Positions 8,001-8,295 of a DNA stretch of 8,295 nt are shown here, in pieces. A program made the position numbers and the translations under genes. The notes under the pieces were generated by a model that was not told the origin of the DNA, did no database searches, and saw nothing but the letters and a program-made list of their open reading frames with translations. Origin of the DNA: Planctomycetota bacterium. Lineage in GTDB: Bacteria; Planctomycetota; Phycisphaerae; Phycisphaerales; SM1A02. The stretch covers positions 1 through 8,295 of the forward strand of contig QWPU01000130.1 of NCBI GenBank assembly GCA_003671065.1, read 5' to 3'. Position 1 is the first letter of the stretch, and each line of letters starts with the position of its first letter.

Positions 8001-8218
8001 TGGTTGATGCCATCGACAATGTTGCCGAGAAAGCGCGATTGAGTGCACTCATCACCGAACGCGAGAAGCAAGCGCTCGGCATGCGCCTGAAGCTCAGCAA
8101 CGAAGGCTACCTCGCGAAGGCGAAGCCAGAATTGATCGAGGAAACAAGGCGAAAACTTGCCGAGGCAGAAGCAGACATCAGTGCTGCAGAGCGAGCGTTC
8201 GCAGCGCTCGGAACCTGA
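5039..8218 (+). CDS. valS: Valine--tRNA ligase (valyl-tRNA synthetase)
   Basis: This cytoplasmic class I synthetase charges tRNA-Val with valine and clears mischarged threonine. Numbering is from the ATG at 5039 (1059 residues; a GTG at 5030 would add three). In order: the HIGH-type motif HLGH (71-74) after PPPNVTAAL; the CP1 editing domain with TTRPET (236-241) and KVTPAHDQNDWDLG; WCISRQLWWGHQIPVW (starting at 464); DVLDTWFSS (553-561); KMSKS (636-640); the anticodon-binding helices opening with NFANKLWNA (748-756); and a C-terminal coiled-coil tRNA-binding arm (about 995-1059) with KLSNEGYLAKA. The catalytic and editing motifs look intact. At 1059 residues it exceeds E. coli ValRS (951) and B. 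subtilis ValRS (880). The excess lies mainly in two insertions, about 481-548 and 678-739. There is no T-box leader. The gene is probably followed within 36 bases by a co-transcribed membrane-protein gene. Confidence 0.97.
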   Translation: MTQPATPVAPSTLASSDHAGGELPKAYVPLEAEGLVRERWNASRAFHADPSQPGEPYSIFIPPPNVTAALHLGHAFNNALQDLLTRHYRMKGANTLWLPGTDHAGIATQTVVEKRLLLQGKRRTDFTREQFVGKVQEWKDEYEATILSQLTAMGCSCDFERTRFTMDETCAVAVRAAFFTLFRDGLVYRGKRLVNWDPATQTALSDDEVEMEEVDGSFWYLKYPLSDGSGFVTVATTRPETMLGDTAVGVNPKDPRAAGLRGKFVRLPITDRLIPIVEDEYVVMPASLGGDPLDPKASFATGFLKVTPAHDQNDWDLGLRHSLAVINVMAPDGSISDRHGWNDANEAARAFVGLSREDARKKIVAWFKANNLLEEVRPYRHSVGHSYRSHVPVEPYLSDQWYVRVTDDRLRGSALRSMAKDQVEGELAPDVRAAGAMAGDGELRFFPARYAKNFQSWHENIRDWCISRQLWWGHQIPVWTKRADARALAGLLGTLASLPSSRAALRVARVSDGVEVAVSTLASAVGEHDLHVALASDDDAATIESFGFKRDPDVLDTWFSSALWPMSTLGWPDPAKWPEMAGLLDRYNPSSVLCTAREIITLWVSRMVMFNRYFLGRLPFKHVFIHAMIQDGHGQKMSKSLGNGVDPRDIIHSHGCDAMRFTLVSMATNTQDVRLPVDLVDPHSGETFGPKWITTSGGYSVADAIQSSPKDPSKKMVSGFGAATGVATPTADMPLARNTSARFDLGRNFANKLWNATRFALSNLAAAAADSKEEPLTLVDRWMLARVAHATQSIEAAIADYEFYRVAEALYDLIWRDFCDWYLESVKPTIRTNATQQRVLAASIDAMLRLLHPVCPFVTETLWASVQSLEAGGKNSIAGILLPPARLCAIAAWPTCAATLRDAEALAQFERVQALVDAIRRVRGERQVSPKRKVVLLASDSVRALVSSASGVVETLAGIQSVQSVPTIRPSACVAITFEGSELLLDGLVDAIDNVAEKARLSALITEREKQALGMRLKLSNEGYLAKAKPELIEETRRKLAEAEADISAAERAFAALGT

Positions 8219-8254
8219 GAAGCATCCAGAGCGCACGCTCAGATTGGAATGATC

Positions 8255-8295
8255 ATGACGGGCATGTTTATGTTTGCGCTGGTCATCGGCGTGGG
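8255..8295 (+). CDS. Start of a probable membrane or secreted protein (3' end outside window)
   Basis: Only about 13 codons are visible: MTGMFMFALVIGVG, strongly hydrophobic, as expected for a first transmembrane helix or a signal peptide. The ATG at 8255 has TTGGA (8244-8248) six bases upstream. The in-frame ATG at 8249 would add Met-Ile but leaves no room for that site. The spacing to the valS stop is 36 bases, on the same strand, so co-transcription is likely. Too little is visible to name a family. Confidence 0.5.
   Translation, partial: MTGMFMFALVIGV

Noticed and set aside
8229..8240. Small inverted repeat GAGCG-CA-CGCTC just after valS as a terminator
   Set aside because: Only four or five base pairs with almost no loop and no following U tract; the next gene starts close behind, so read-through is more likely.

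Overview
The window reads as a chromosomal segment of a GC-rich bacterium. Four genes are readable, plus the first codons of a fifth. My best guess for the host is a planctomycete, probably of the Phycisphaerae type. That rests on the large AsmA-like protein, the scarcity of Shine-Dalgarno sites and the enlarged valyl-tRNA synthetase. It is an inference from protein style, not a phylogenetic placement. I see no mobile element, CRISPR array, rRNA, tRNA or sign of recent transfer.

Layout. Positions 1-3003 (minus strand) are one uninterrupted frame of 1001 codons that runs off the left edge. It encodes a membrane-anchored AsmA/TamB/YhdP-like giant periplasmic protein. Reading divergently from it is a short-chain dehydrogenase (3081-3851, plus) with the diagnostic features of pteridine reductases (FolM/PTR1 type). 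Its stop codon sits inside a near-perfect 27-base inverted repeat that probably ends transcription in both directions, because the convergent minus-strand gene ends only 9 bases further on. That gene (3861-4940) encodes a TPR-repeat lipoprotein. A short divergent spacer (4941-5038) separates it from valS (5039-8218), a complete valyl-tRNA synthetase that is longer than usual because of two insertions. After valS, at 8255, a hydrophobic N-terminus begins and is cut by the right edge.

How the genes relate. They are two divergent pairs that meet tail to tail and do not form one pathway: envelope biogenesis (AsmA-like protein, TPR lipoprotein), pterin/folate reduction (FolM-like) and translation (ValRS). 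The most interesting small-scale signal is a TAGAAT hexamer 10-11 bases before the ATG of both the AsmA-like gene and valS, with no usable Shine-Dalgarno site. This suggests leaderless or nearly leaderless mRNAs. I did not find a convincing undescribed multi-gene system.
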